Shown: positions 36,865 through 50,760, counted from the stretch's first letter. The stretch is 64,000 nucleotides of DNA from a bacterium (GCA_022825065.1 JAJDYR010000009.1:20536-84535), one strand, 5' to 3'. Program-made: numbers and translations. Notes: generated by a model from the sequence alone, not told the origin.

Positions 36865-37300
36865 GTGCGCAAATCCTTATAAAGTGGTGAAGTCTTCATT
36901 GGTTCCCGCTTCCCGGCGGCAAGGGACTCTTGAAAAACCTCTTCTCGCCCGGCATTGGCCACCGCCGTCATTCCGGCGAAAGCCGGAATCCATTCTAAAG
37001 TAGAATGACAATACTCGGCTTTTCATCTCCTCGTCACTGGCAAGAACCAATCAGAAAATAAAACAAAGCAAAACAAAATGGATTCCGGCTTTCGCCGGAA
37101 CGACGAACAAAACCGCTCCGCCTCGTAAGGACAGGTCGCGACCTGTCTTTACGGACACCCTCCCCGGTCGGCTCTAAACGCCGGATCACGGAATCAGGGA
37201 TTTTCAACTATCCAAAAAGGGGCGCTGTACGCCCGCCCCGAGATCACCTGCGCGATTATCGCCGGTTCGGGGCCACCATACCGCGTCCGCGCGGATTCCC
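36865..37300. repeat. Repeat block D in the trpG-trpD gap
   Basis: A gene-free 436 bp. Two arms at 36967-36994 and 37078-37105 are reverse complements with core ATTCCGGCGAAAGCCGGAAT, enclosing 83 bp, like a small inverted-repeat element. A separate palindrome lies at 37126-37153, with centre CAGGTCGCGACCTG; the same palindrome recurs at 46788-46815. A single CCGGCTTTCGCCGG hairpin also occurs near 30590. Confidence 0.65.
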
Positions 37301-37885
37301 TCAAGGCCGCTCGACAGCGCCTTCGAGCGCGTTTTGGAGCAGCGACTTCCCCTCGGGCGAGAGAATCGACTCAGGGTGAAACTGAACGCCCGCGACCGCC
37401 TTGCCCCGGACCCGGAGGCCCATGATCTCGCCCTCGTCCGTCTCCGCGCACACCTCGATCTCGGGAGGAACGCTCTCGCGCGCGAGCAGGAGGCTGTGGT
37501 AGCGCGTGGCCGTCATCGGGTTCGGGAGATCGCGGAATACGCCCCGCCCGTCATGGCGTATCTCCGAAGTTTTTCCGTGCATGATCCGCCCGGCGCGGAC
37601 GACCTCGCCGCCGAAGACCTGCGCGATGGCCTGATGCCCCAGGCACACGCCCAGGATGGGGTATTCTCCGGAAAATCGCTCGACGAGCGGCATCGAGAGG
37701 CCGGCGGATTCGGGGCGCCCCGGCCCGGGGGATATGACGATCAGATCGGGCGCGAGTCCGGCCACGTCGTCGAGCTCGAACCGGTCGTTTCGCCAGACCG
37801 TCACCTCGGCTCCCAGTTCGGCGAGATATTGAACGAGGTTGTAGGTGAACGAATCGTAGTTATCGATCATCAATACGCGCTTCAT
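37301..37885 (-). CDS. trpG: Anthranilate synthase component II (glutaminase)
   Basis: Class I glutamine amidotransferase that feeds ammonia to TrpE. The 194 residues begin MKRVLMIDNYDSFTYNLVQY. The nucleophile is in PILGVCLGHQAIAQ (about residue 80), with ISPGPGRPESAG as the oxyanion loop and GVQFHPESILSPEG for the His/Glu pair (about 172). Its start is 15 bp downstream of the trpE stop. The same protein could also serve 4-aminodeoxychorismate synthase (PabA), which is common when only one copy exists. Confidence 0.95.
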   Translation of the reverse strand: MKRVLMIDNYDSFTYNLVQYLAELGAEVTVWRNDRFELDDVAGLAPDLIVISPGPGRPESAGLSMPLVERFSGEYPILGVCLGHQAIAQVFGGEVVRAGRIMHGKTSEIRHDGRGVFRDLPNPMTATRYHSLLLARESVPPEIEVCAETDEGEIMGLRVRGKAVAGVQFHPESILSPEGKSLLQNALEGAVERP

Positions 37886-37900
37886 GTCGCCTTCTCCGCC

Positions 37901-39436
37901 CTAGGGGAGTCCGCCCCGCGCCACGTCCAGCGCGCGCAGCGACCCCCGGGCCTTGTTGATGGTTTCCTCGTACTCGAAACCGGGCTTCGAGTCCGCCACG
38001 ACGCCCGCTCCCACCTGGAGGTAGAGCCTGCCGCCGCGCGCGTAGAGCGTGCGGATGGCGATGCAGGTGTCCATGCTGCCGCCGAAGCCGAAATACCCCA
38101 CCGCGCCCGAATAGGGGCCCCGGCGCACCGGCTCCATCTCGTCGATGATCTCCATCGCGCGCACCTTGGGCGCGCCCGAGACGGTGCCCGCCGGAAAGGA
38201 GGCCCTGAGCACGTCGAACGCGTCCCTGCCCTCGGCCAGCGTTCCGACCACGTTGCTCACGATGTGCATGACGTGCGAGTAGCGCTCGATCACCATCTGC
38301 TCGGTGACGCGCACCGTGCCGCGCTCGCACACGCGGCCGATGTCGTTGCGGCCGAGATCCACGAGCATGATGTGCTCGGCGCGCTCCTTCTCATCAGCCA
38401 GGAGCTCATCCGCCAGCGCCCGATCTTCCGCCTCATCGCTTCCCCGCCTTCGCGTGCCCGCGATGGGGCGCACCTCGACCCGCTCGCCCTCGAGCCGCAC
38501 GAGCACCTCGGGCGATGCGCCCACGAGGGTCACGTCGCCGAGCTCCAGGTAGAACATGTAGGGCGAGGGATTCACCGTCCGCAGCGCCCGGTAGATGGCG
38601 AATGGATGCACGTCCAGGGCGCTCTCCAGGCGTTGTGAGAGCACGACCTGGATCGCCTCGCCCGCGTGTATGAGTTCCACCGTGTCGGCGACGGCCCGCT
38701 CGAACCCTTTACGGGTGAAAGACGAGTAGAGGCCCGGCATGTTCTCGACGGGATGCCCGCTCCCGCCGGCCCGAGGCGCCTCCTCCGGCGCATAGGGCGG
38801 GGCGACGGAAGGGCCTCTCAGCTTCTCGATGAGCGCATCGACGCGCGCGCACGCATCCTCGTAGGCGGCCTCTTCGCCGTCGTCGCGAATGTGCGCATGG
38901 GCCAGGACGTACATCTTCTGCGCCACGTTGTCGAAGATGACCAGGGACTTCGTGATCATGAAGTGCAGTTCGGGCAGTTCGAGATCGTCGTGCGCGTTCT
39001 CGGGCAGGCGCTCGATGAAGCGGACCGCGTCGTAGCCCATGCAGCCGATGGCGCCCCCCCAGAACCTCGGCAGGCCGGGAAGGTCGACGGGGATGTAGGG
39101 CTGCATCAGCTGTCTGAGGGCGTCGATGGGATCATCCACGTCGAACGCTTCGCTCTCCTCGCCTTGCGTGATGCGCACCCGCCTGCCCTTGCTCTCGAAG
39201 ATGAGGTAGGGCTCGCTGCCCAAAAAGGTGTACCTCGCCCACTTCTCCCCGCCCTCGACGCTTTCGAGCAGAAACGAGTGGGAGCCGTCCGCGATTTTCA
39301 GGTAGGCGGATACCGGCGTATCGAGGTCGGCGAGAATTTCGCGATAGACCGGAATGATGTTGCCCCGCTCGCAGAGGCGGAGAAAAGTCTCCTTGTCCGG
39401 CAGATGATGTTCCGGGTTCATTTTCATATGAGGCAT
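37901..39436 (-). CDS. trpE: Anthranilate synthase component I
   Basis: Makes anthranilate from chorismate with ammonia from TrpG. The 511-residue protein has the tryptophan feedback motif SFLLESVEGGEKWARYTFLG near residue 53, then the chorismate-binding domain with SPEVLVRLEGERVEVRPIAGT, ADEKERAEHIMLVDLGRND, and SFPAGTVSGAPKVRAMEIID. ATG 39436 is used; ATG codons at residues 4 and 6 are alternatives. The upstream 150 bp hold a promoter, a leader peptide and an attenuator, so the operon is probably controlled by tryptophanyl-tRNA charging as well as by feedback. Confidence 0.96.
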   Translation of the reverse strand: MPHMKMNPEHHLPDKETFLRLCERGNIIPVYREILADLDTPVSAYLKIADGSHSFLLESVEGGEKWARYTFLGSEPYLIFESKGRRVRITQGEESEAFDVDDPIDALRQLMQPYIPVDLPGLPRFWGGAIGCMGYDAVRFIERLPENAHDDLELPELHFMITKSLVIFDNVAQKMYVLAHAHIRDDGEEAAYEDACARVDALIEKLRGPSVAPPYAPEEAPRAGGSGHPVENMPGLYSSFTRKGFERAVADTVELIHAGEAIQVVLSQRLESALDVHPFAIYRALRTVNPSPYMFYLELGDVTLVGASPEVLVRLEGERVEVRPIAGTRRRGSDEAEDRALADELLADEKERAEHIMLVDLGRNDIGRVCERGTVRVTEQMVIERYSHVMHIVSNVVGTLAEGRDAFDVLRASFPAGTVSGAPKVRAMEIIDEMEPVRRGPYSGAVGYFGFGGSMDTCIAIRTLYARGGRLYLQVGAGVVADSKPGFEYEETINKARGSLRALDVARGGLP

Positions 39437-39463
39437 CGTCTTGTGAGCGACGCCTGTCCTCCA

Positions 39464-39502
39464 TCAAAAAAAGCCACGGGACCGAACGGGTCGCCATGGC
39501 TT
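39464..39502 (-). terminator. trp attenuator terminator (3:4 hairpin)
   Basis: On the minus strand AAGCCATGGCGACC pairs with GGTCCCGTGGCTT around a CGTTC loop, giving a 13-bp stem with one bulged C, and is followed by a run of seven T. The competing antiterminator pairs GGTGCGCCAT (39539-39548, in the leader ORF) with ATGGCGACC (39489-39497) inside the 5' arm. The trpE start is about 30 nt downstream. Confidence 0.75.
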
Positions 39503-39536
39503 GGGGATTCACTTTCAAAAATTCAGACAACAACCC

Positions 39537-39587
39537 TTATGGCGCACCTCCAGATTTGGCGGAGCATCGCCAGGGCCAAGCCTCCAT
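39537..39587 (-). CDS. trpL: trp leader peptide (trpL), MEAWPWRCSAKSGGAP
   Basis: A 16-codon ORF that starts at ATG 39587 and ends with TAA at 39537-39539. It has Trp codons at positions 4 and 6. GGGA lies eight bases before the ATG. The second Trp codon lies within a possible 1:2 stem (TGGCG at 39568-39572 with CGCCA at 39540-39544, plus an inner CTCC/GGAG pair). A ribosome stalled at these Trp codons would free segment 2 to pair with segment 3 and prevent the terminator. The leader length and order match classical trp attenuation. This is too short to be supported by coding statistics. Confidence 0.65.
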   Translation of the reverse strand: MEAWPWRCSAKSGGAP

Positions 39588-39649
39588 GCATGTTTCCCGC
39601 GTTCTCATCCGCTGCCATCCCCATACTTGAGATTACCGCTGCTCCGAGG

Positions 39650-39679
39650 AAGATACCCAAATTTGGGAGAAATGGTCAA
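39650..39679 (-). promoter_or_regulatory. Putative trp operon promoter
   Basis: On the minus strand TTGACC (39674-39679) and TATCTT (39650-39655) have an 18-bp spacer. The -35 box overlaps the truA stop codon. The predicted transcript starts about 56 nt before the leader peptide, as expected for an attenuated operon. Confidence 0.5.
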
Positions 39680-40476
39680 GCGTCGGTTTCTTCGGGACCC
39701 GGCGCGGCCTCGGGCGGCAGCTTCCCGCCATAGTCCACGCTGAGCAGCGCCAGCCCCTGTGGCGGGGCGTTGACGCCCGCCAGCGTCCTGCTCTTCCCTG
39801 CGAGCACCTCCCGCACGGAGTCGGCCTCGCGCTCCCCGCGGCCCACCTCCACCAGGACGCCGGCCAGGTTCCTCACCATGTGGCGCAAAAACCCATCCGC
39901 CGTCGCCTCGATGACCACTTCATCACCCGCGCGCTCGACGCCCAGGCGCTCCAGGCGGCGCACGGTGTCCTCGGGCCTCCCCTTCTCCCGGCAGAAGCTG
40001 GCGAAATCGTGCTCGCCCTCCAGTATCGCCGCCGCCCGGCGCATCGCCTCGACGTCGAGGCGCTTTCGCACGTGCCAGGTGTATCGATGGCGGATGGCGC
40101 TCGGCGAGCGGCGGTTCAGGATGCGGTAGCGGTAGGTCTTGCGGACGGCGTCGAACTGGGCGTGAAAACCGCCCACGGCTTCCCGGCAGTCGAAGATCGA
40201 GACGTCGCGGCCCATCATGGTGTTGAGGCCGATTCGCACCTTGTAGGGTTCGATCCGGGAGCGCGTATGAAAGTGCGCCACCTGCCCCCAGGCGTGGACG
40301 CCGGCGTCGGTGCGGCCCGAGCCGATGAGCCGTATCGGCTCCCCGCACATCCTCGTGAGGGCGCCCTCGATTTCGCTCTGGACGGTTCTCTGGCCGGGCT
40401 GGGTCTGCCAGCCGTGAAAATTCGTTCCCTCGTATTCAATCCACAGAACGAGGCAGCGGGTGTCTTCGGCGTTCAT
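39676..40476 (-). CDS. truA: tRNA pseudouridine(38-40) synthase
   Basis: Isomerises uridines 38-40 in the anticodon arm. The 266-residue protein has YEGTNFHGWQTQPGQRTVQSEIE near the start, the catalytic Asp in LIGSGRTDAGVHAWGQVAHF (about residue 57), and FHAQFDAVRKTYRYRI. The C-terminal FLRHMVRNLAGVLVEVGRG is also typical. It follows uvrA with only a 3-bp gap, so the two are co-transcribed. The trp promoter overlaps its 3' end. Confidence 0.95.
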   Translation of the reverse strand: MNAEDTRCLVLWIEYEGTNFHGWQTQPGQRTVQSEIEGALTRMCGEPIRLIGSGRTDAGVHAWGQVAHFHTRSRIEPYKVRIGLNTMMGRDVSIFDCREAVGGFHAQFDAVRKTYRYRILNRRSPSAIRHRYTWHVRKRLDVEAMRRAAAILEGEHDFASFCREKGRPEDTVRRLERLGVERAGDEVVIEATADGFLRHMVRNLAGVLVEVGRGEREADSVREVLAGKSRTLAGVNAPPQGLALLSVDYGGKLPPEAAPGPEETDA

Positions 40477-40479
40477 CGG

Positions 40480-43344
<2,865 letters not shown>

Positions 43345-43402
43345 GTGCTCTCCCGGCGCGCGCCGCCGCGCGGGGCCCCGCAGGGGCGAGGCGATGAGCG
43401 GG

Positions 43403-44176
43403 CTAGTAAAAGATGAGCCCGCCCGTCACGTTGATGTCCTGGGCGGTCATGTGAGCGGCCTCCTCGGAAGCCAGGAAAACGCACAAGGCGGCGTGATCCT
43501 CCGCGTCGACGAGCGTCTTGAGCGCGGCCGGCGCGGTGAAGGTCGCCTTCGCCTCCTCGAAGGTGGTGCCGAAGCTCTGCGCCATGTTCTCGATGACGCT
43601 GTCGATCCTGGGACCGGAAGTGGCCCCGGGGCACACCGCGTTCACCGTGACGCCGTATTCGCCGAGTTCGAACGCGAGGGTGCGCGTCAGGCCGATGACC
43701 GCCATCTTGGACGCCGTATAGGGCGTGCGGTTCGGCAGCGGGCGCTTGCCGCTCATCGAACTGATGTTGAGGATGCGCCCGTATCTGTTTTTCTTCAACG
43801 TGGGAATGACGTGCTTCGTCATCAGGAACGTGCCCGTGACGTTCACGTCGAAGCACTCCTCCCAATCCTCGCGCGTCACGTCCTCGCACGCCTTCGTCGG
43901 GCCGGCGACGCCGGAGTTGTTCACGAGGATATCGATGGTCCCGTACTCGGCGAGCGTCTTCTCGACGAGCGCCTTTATCGCCGCCTCGTCCGTCAAGTCC
44001 GTAGGCACGACGAGAGAGGCGCCCTCGGGCATCTCGGCGGCGACGGCCTCCAGATTCGCGACCGAGCGCGCCGCGAGCACGACCTTCGCCCCCTCGCGCG
44101 CGAACGTGAGCGCGATGACTTTTCCGATTCCCTGCCCTGCCCCGGTGACGATGGCGACTTTATCCTTCAAACGCAT
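43403..44176 (-). CDS. SDR family oxidoreductase (FabG-like)
   Basis: Short-chain dehydrogenase of 257 residues. The NAD(P) motif is VTGAGQGIGKVIALTFAREG (about 11-30), with NNSGVAGPTKA, the catalytic Ser in ILNISSMSGKRP, and the Tyr/Lys pair in PYTASKMAVIGLTRTLAFELG. VNAVCPGATSGPRID follows. The C-terminus MTAQDINVTGGLIFY is typical of SDRs. The substrate is open: 3-oxoacyl-ACP is possible, but the gene is not in a fatty-acid context. It follows ndk after a 36-bp gap. Confidence 0.88.
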   Translation of the reverse strand: MRLKDKVAIVTGAGQGIGKVIALTFAREGAKVVLAARSVANLEAVAAEMPEGASLVVPTDLTDEAAIKALVEKTLAEYGTIDILVNNSGVAGPTKACEDVTREDWEECFDVNVTGTFLMTKHVIPTLKKNRYGRILNISSMSGKRPLPNRTPYTASKMAVIGLTRTLAFELGEYGVTVNAVCPGATSGPRIDSVIENMAQSFGTTFEEAKATFTAPAALKTLVDAEDHAALCVFLASEEAAHMTAQDINVTGGLIFY

Positions 44177-44212
44177 TTTATGACATCTCCCGATGTTTCT
44201 GGCCTAAGAATC

Positions 44213-44635
44213 TTATTCCGATGCGGGCAGCTCCACTCCCGGGAACCAGTAGCCCAACTCGAAAGCTGCGGTATCGGGCGCGTCGGAGCCGTGCGTGGAG
44301 TTGCGCTCGATGCTCTCGCCGAATTCCGCGCGAATCGTTCCCGGCTCGGCCTCCGCGGGGTTCGTGGCGCCCATCACGTCGCGCCAGTGTTTGATGGCGT
44401 CCTCGCGCTCGAGGGCCAGAACCACCGTGCGCCCCGAGGACATGAACGTCGTGAGATCGCCGAAGAAGGGGCGCTCCCTGTGAACGGCGTAAAAACCCTC
44501 CGCCTGCGCTTTCGACATGTGGACGAGCCTCATGCCCAGAATCCCGAAACCCTCCTCCTCGATGCGCGAGAGAATCCTGCCGCTGATGCCGCGCGCGGTG
44601 GCGTCGGGTTTGATCATCGCGAACGTGCGTTCCAT
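44213..44635 (-). CDS. ndk: Nucleoside diphosphate kinase
   Basis: Transfers a phosphate from ATP to other nucleoside diphosphates through a phosphohistidine. The 140 residues start [19 protein letters not shown]; the catalytic His is in [12 protein letters not shown] (about residue 117), and [13 protein letters not shown] and [19 protein letters not shown] are conserved. It follows sucD by 27 bp. The pairing is reasonable because succinyl-CoA ligase can make GTP or ATP, and Ndk balances these pools. Confidence 0.97.
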   Translation of the reverse strand: MERTFAMIKPDATARGISGRILSRIEEEGFGILGMRLVHMSKAQAEGFYAVHRERPFFGDLTTFMSSGRTVVLALEREDAIKHWRDVMGATNPAEAEPGTIRAEFGESIERNSTHGSDAPDTAAFELGYWFPGVELPASE

Positions 44636-44662
44636 GTTCTGTTTCCCTTTCCGTGAATGACG

Positions 44663-45559
44663 TTATGCCTTGCCCAGCGCCCTGGCCATGGTGAGGCCCA
44701 TCTCGGCCGGGCTTTCGGTGACGTGAATCCCGCATTCAGACATGACCCGCATCTTCTCGGCCGCGGTGCCTTCGCCGCCGGAGATGATCGCGCCCGCGTG
44801 GCCCATGCGCCGGCCCGGAGGCGCCGTCTGGCCCGCGATGAAGCCCACGAGCGGCTTCGTGACGTTCTCCTTCGCCCAGCGCGCCGCGTCCTGCTCGGCG
44901 GTTCCGCCGATCTCGCCGATCATGATGATGGCCTCGGTCGCAGGATCCTCCTCGAACATGCGCAAGAGGTCGATATACATCGTGCCGATAATGGGGTCGC
45001 CGCCGATGCCCACGCAGGTGGTCTGGCCCAGACCCTGCTCGGTGAGCTGGGCGACGACCTCGTAGGTAAGCGTGCCGCTCTTCGAGATGACGCCGATGGT
45101 GCCTTCCTTGTGGATATGGCCCGGCATGATGCCCATCTTGCAGCCGCCCGGCGTGATGACGCCCGGACAGTTGGGGCCGATGAGCACGGCTTCGCCCTCT
45201 TCCATGTGCCGCTTCACGTACACCATGTCGCGCACCGGGATACCCTCGGTGATGCACACCACGAGGGGGAGCCCGGCGTCCACGGACTCGACGACGGCGT
45301 CCGCCGCGAACGGGGGCGGCACGAAGATGAGCGAGGCGTTCGCGCCCGTCTCGCGGGCCGCTTCGGCCACCGTGTTGAACACGGGCACCCCGTCCGCCTC
45401 CTGACCGCCCTTGCCGGGCGTCACGCCGGCCACCACCGCGCCGCCGCCGCCCGCGAACTCGCGGCTGTATTTTTGACACTGCCCGGCGTGAAAGCCTCCC
45501 TCGCGCCCGGTGATGCCCTGCACGAGGATGCGCGTCTCCTTGTCAACCAGAATACTCAA
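44663..45559 (-). CDS. sucD: Succinyl-CoA ligase (ADP-forming) alpha subunit
   Basis: Catalytic subunit that makes ATP (or GTP) from succinyl-CoA. The 298-residue protein begins [21 protein letters not shown] with the CoA-binding Rossmann fold. [20 protein letters not shown] and [15 protein letters not shown] are conserved; the phosphorylated His is in [17 protein letters not shown] (about residue 250). It begins 11 bp downstream of the sucC stop. Length is normal (about 290). Confidence 0.97.
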   Translation of the reverse strand: MSILVDKETRILVQGITGREGGFHAGQCQKYSREFAGGGGAVVAGVTPGKGGQEADGVPVFNTVAEAARETGANASLIFVPPPFAADAVVESVDAGLPLVVCITEGIPVRDMVYVKRHMEEGEAVLIGPNCPGVITPGGCKMGIMPGHIHKEGTIGVISKSGTLTYEVVAQLTEQGLGQTTCVGIGGDPIIGTMYIDLLRMFEEDPATEAIIMIGEIGGTAEQDAARWAKENVTKPLVGFIAGQTAPPGRRMGHAGAIISGGEGTAAEKMRVMSECGIHVTESPAEMGLTMARALGKA

Positions 45560-45570
45560 AACCAGACCCC

Positions 45571-46731
45571 CTAGCGGTTAAGGGCCGCTACCACCTTTTC
45601 GGCGGAATCGGCCATGCCATTGCCCACGGTGAAATCAAGACCCGAGCCCTCGAGAATCTCGCGGCCCTTCTCCACGTTCGTCCCCTCCATGCGGATGATG
45701 ATGGGGACGTTCACGTTCACGGTCTTGACCGCCTGCACGACGCCCTCCGCCAGAATGTCGCAGCGCAGGATGCCGCCGAAGATGTTGATGAAGACGGCCT
45801 TCACGTCCGGATCGTCCATGAGGATGCGGAAGGCGTTCTCCACCATCTCCTTGCTCGCGCCGCCGCCCACGTCGAGGAAGTTCGCGGGCGCTGCGCCAGC
45901 GAGCTTGATGATGTCCATCGTCGCCATGGCGAGGCCCGCGCCGTTCACCATGCAGGCCACCGAGCCGTCGAGCTTGATGTAGTTGAGGTTGAATTTGGAG
46001 GCCTCGACCTCGAGCGGGTCCTCTTCGTCCTCATCGCGCATCGCGGCCACCTCCTCGTGGCGGTAGAGCGCGTTGTCGTCGAAGTTCACCTTGGCGTCGA
46101 GCGCCAGGATGCGGCCGTCCTTCGTCTGCACCAGGGGATTGATCTCGACCAGCGAGGCGTCCATCTCGTCGTAGAACCGGTAGAGGTTCGTGACGAACTT
46201 CGTCCCCTCGCGGACGAGGTCGGCGGGCAAATCCAGCCCGTAGGCCACGCGTCGCGCAGTGGAAGGCCAGACGGAGAGCGCGGGGTCGACGGGCACTTTG
46301 AGGAGTTTTTCGGGCGTTTTTTCGGCCACCTCCTCGATGTCCATCCCGCCCTCGGTGCTCGCCATGACGGTGGGGCGGCCCGTGGCGCGGTCGAGCACGA
46401 TGCCCAGATACAGCTCGCGCTCGATGTCGCTCGCCTCCTCCACCCAGACCTTCTTGACGAGGCGGCCCTCCGGCCCCGTCTGGTGCGTCACCAGCGTCAT
46501 GCCGAGAATCTGCGAGGCCGCCTCTTTCGCTTCCGCAGGCGTCGCGGCCAGCTTGACGCCGCCTCCCTTGCCTCGTCCCCCCGCGTGGATTTGCGCCTTG
46601 ACGACCACCGTCCCGCCCAGTTCCTTTGCGATGCGCTCGGCCTCTTCCGCCGTCTCGGCGACCCCGCCCCCCGGGACGGCCACGCCGTATTTCGCGAGCA
46701 ACTCCTTGCCCTGATACTCGTGGATGTTCAT
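45571..46731 (-). CDS. sucC: Succinyl-CoA ligase (ADP-forming) beta subunit
   Basis: ATP-grasp subunit of succinyl-CoA ligase. The 386 residues begin [20 protein letters not shown]. Family motifs are [18 protein letters not shown] (about 45-62), [41 protein letters not shown] and [19 protein letters not shown]. It precedes sucD in the usual order. The upstream gap to the fumarase beta gene is 395 bp and full of palindromes. Confidence 0.97.
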   Translation of the reverse strand: MNIHEYQGKELLAKYGVAVPGGGVAETAEEAERIAKELGGTVVVKAQIHAGGRGKGGGVKLAATPAEAKEAASQILGMTLVTHQTGPEGRLVKKVWVEEASDIERELYLGIVLDRATGRPTVMASTEGGMDIEEVAEKTPEKLLKVPVDPALSVWPSTARRVAYGLDLPADLVREGTKFVTNLYRFYDEMDASLVEINPLVQTKDGRILALDAKVNFDDNALYRHEEVAAMRDEDEEDPLEVEASKFNLNYIKLDGSVACMVNGAGLAMATMDIIKLAGAAPANFLDVGGGASKEMVENAFRILMDDPDVKAVFINIFGGILRCDILAEGVVQAVKTVNVNVPIIIRMEGTNVEKGREILEGSGLDFTVGNGMADSAEKVVAALNR

Positions 46732-47126
46732 CCAACCCCTCCAGAATCAATGCGGTAAATACATTTCAACGCTGAACCTTCGAATCCGTAGGGACAGGTC
46801 GCGACCTGTCCCTACAGTCGCCATTCAAAAGGTCTTGTAGGGGTCGCATATATGCGACCCTGGTTTTTCACGCTCCCCGCGAACGGGCCGCATATATGCG
46901 GCCCCTACAAAAGGCAACCCCCCGACCCCCCTTGCCAAGGGGGCTTTTGGGGCAACCCCGTATGCGTTCCCCTGCGGAACCCCCGGCCCGTCCAGTCATC
47001 GCGTATGTCGTAGGGGCGGGCCTCCGTGCCCGCCCGTCCCTCGTGTCCACCCCGACGCGGACAGGCACAGAGGCCTGTCCCTACTGGATATTCAACTCTA
47101 CTGCAAGCGCTCCTCCCGCCCGCCCC
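46732..47126. repeat. Palindrome cluster between fumarase and sucC
   Basis: No gene is present. Perfect palindromes lie at 46788-46815 (28 bp, centre CAGGTCGCGACCTG), 46841-46860 (GGGTCGCATATATGCGACCC) and 46885-46904 (GGGCCGCATATATGCGGCCC). CAACCCCCCGACCCCCCTTG at about 46915-46934, followed by CCAAGGGGG, resembles one arm of the C-rich element. Further GC-rich inverted pairs follow up to 47085. The three palindromes are flanked by GTAGGG- or CCCTAC-like sequences. Confidence 0.7.
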
Positions 47127-47672
47127 TTACTTCGCGAACGCCTTGTAACCTTCGGCGAAAATATCCTTCCCGCGGCTGTCCACGGCGACGACGACCGGGA
47201 ATTTCTCGACCACGAGTCTTCGAATCGCCTCGGTCCCCAAATCCTCATAAGCGATGAGCTCGACCTCCTTGATCCGCTTCGCCAGCAGGGCGGCCGTTCC
47301 GCCGATGGCGGCGAAGTAGACCGCCCGGTGTTCGGCGATGGCCTCCACGACCGCAGGGCTCCTGCCCCCCTTGCCTATCATTCCGGTGAGGCCGAGTTCC
47401 AGCATCCTGGGCGTATAGGCGTCCATGCGGCCGCTCGTCGTGGGTCCCGCCGAGCCGATGACGGCGCCCGGCTTTGGCGGCGTCGGCCCCACGTAGTAGA
47501 GCACCTGGCCCGCCACGTCGATGGGCAGCGGCTCTCCTCGCGCCGCGTCCTCCAGCATCCGCTTGTGGGCCGCGTCCCGCGCCGTGTAGAGAACGCCGCT
47601 CAACTCGCACATATCCCCCATCGAGAGGGATTCAACAACCTCGGAATCGAGCGGCAGGTCAAGCGAGCGCAT
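47127..47672 (-). CDS. Fumarate hydratase class I, beta subunit (C-terminal domain)
   Basis: Second part of a two-subunit iron-sulfur fumarase. From ATG 47672 it has 181 residues starting MRSLDLPLDSEVVESLSMGD. GDMCELSGVLYTARDAAHKRMLE, VGPTPPKPGAVIGSAGPTTSGRMDAYTP and KGGRSPAVVEAIAEHRAVYFAAIGGTAALL are typical of the class I beta domain (Fumerase_C). Its start overlaps the end of the alpha gene by a few bases around 47674; GAGGTGG nine bases upstream supports 47672 over the ATG at 47693. Tartrate dehydratase beta is related, but the TCA context favours fumarase. Confidence 0.92.
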   Translation of the reverse strand: MRSLDLPLDSEVVESLSMGDMCELSGVLYTARDAAHKRMLEDAARGEPLPIDVAGQVLYYVGPTPPKPGAVIGSAGPTTSGRMDAYTPRMLELGLTGMIGKGGRSPAVVEAIAEHRAVYFAAIGGTAALLAKRIKEVELIAYEDLGTEAIRRLVVEKFPVVVAVDSRGKDIFAEGYKAFAK

Positions 47673-47673
47673 C

Positions 47674-48516
47674 CTAGAGGACCACCTCGGCATGGCGGTG
47701 CGCGTGGCACTCCACGTTCACGCAGATCGGAAGCGCCCCGATGTGGCAGGCGTAGGTCTCGACGTGTACGGCGATGCAAGTGGTGTCTCCGCCCATGCCC
47801 ATCGGCCCGACGCCGGTCCTGTTCACCGCCTCCAGAATATCCCCTTCGAGTTCGGCCACGAGCGGGTCGGGGTTTGGCGCGCCCAGTTCGCGGAAAAGCG
47901 CCCATTTCGCCTGAAGCGCCGCCTTTTCGATCGAGCCGCCCAGACCGACCCCCAACAGAACCGGCGGGCATGGATTCCCCCCGGAATTGAAAACGTGATC
48001 GACGATGGTGCGGATGACGCCCTCTCTGCCGTCCGAGGGTTTGAGCATGCGCGCCATGCTCATGTTCTCGGCTCCCGTTCCCTTCGCGGCAAAATAGAGT
48101 TTCAGGCGGTCGCCCTCGACGACGCGGTAGTGGATGACGGCGGGCGTGTTGTCCTTTGTGTTCACGCGCCGGAGGGGGTCGTTGACCACAGAACCGCGCA
48201 GATAGCCGTCGCGATAGCCCCGGCGAATCCCCTCGTTGATGGCGTCCTCCAGCAACCCGCCCTCGATGCGGACGTCCTGACCTATTTCTGCGAACACGAT
48301 GGAAACGCCCGTGTCCTGGCAATAGGGCACGCGCTCAGCGGATGCGAGGGCCGCGTTCTCGGTGATCTGGTCGAGCACCATGAGGCCGAGAGACGAGGTT
48401 TCACCGGCCTTCGCCTCCTCGACCTTGCGCACGTAGGCGGGGTCGACGTGGTAGTTCGACTCGATGGACATCTCGCGAATCCTGGACGTCACCTCGCTTG
48501 CGTCTATCGTTCGCAT
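47674..48516 (-). CDS. Fumarate hydratase class I, alpha subunit (Fe-S domain)
   Basis: Iron-sulfur subunit of class I fumarase, 280 residues. Cysteine ligands of the 4Fe-4S cluster appear in RVPYCQDTGVSIVF (about 63), GGNPCPPVLLGVGLGGSIEKA (about 182) and GALPICVNVECHAHRHAEV (near the end). It forms a heterodimer with the beta subunit encoded immediately downstream. Class I enzymes are oxygen-sensitive. The gene lies between mdh and the beta gene, so the fumarate-malate-oxaloacetate steps are encoded together. Confidence 0.93.
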   Translation of the reverse strand: MRTIDASEVTSRIREMSIESNYHVDPAYVRKVEEAKAGETSSLGLMVLDQITENAALASAERVPYCQDTGVSIVFAEIGQDVRIEGGLLEDAINEGIRRGYRDGYLRGSVVNDPLRRVNTKDNTPAVIHYRVVEGDRLKLYFAAKGTGAENMSMARMLKPSDGREGVIRTIVDHVFNSGGNPCPPVLLGVGLGGSIEKAALQAKWALFRELGAPNPDPLVAELEGDILEAVNRTGVGPMGMGGDTTCIAVHVETYACHIGALPICVNVECHAHRHAEVVL

Positions 48517-48556
48517 GGCCCGCCTGTCCGTTGCCGGTCGTCTATGAATGACGCGT

Positions 48557-50760
<2,204 letters not shown>

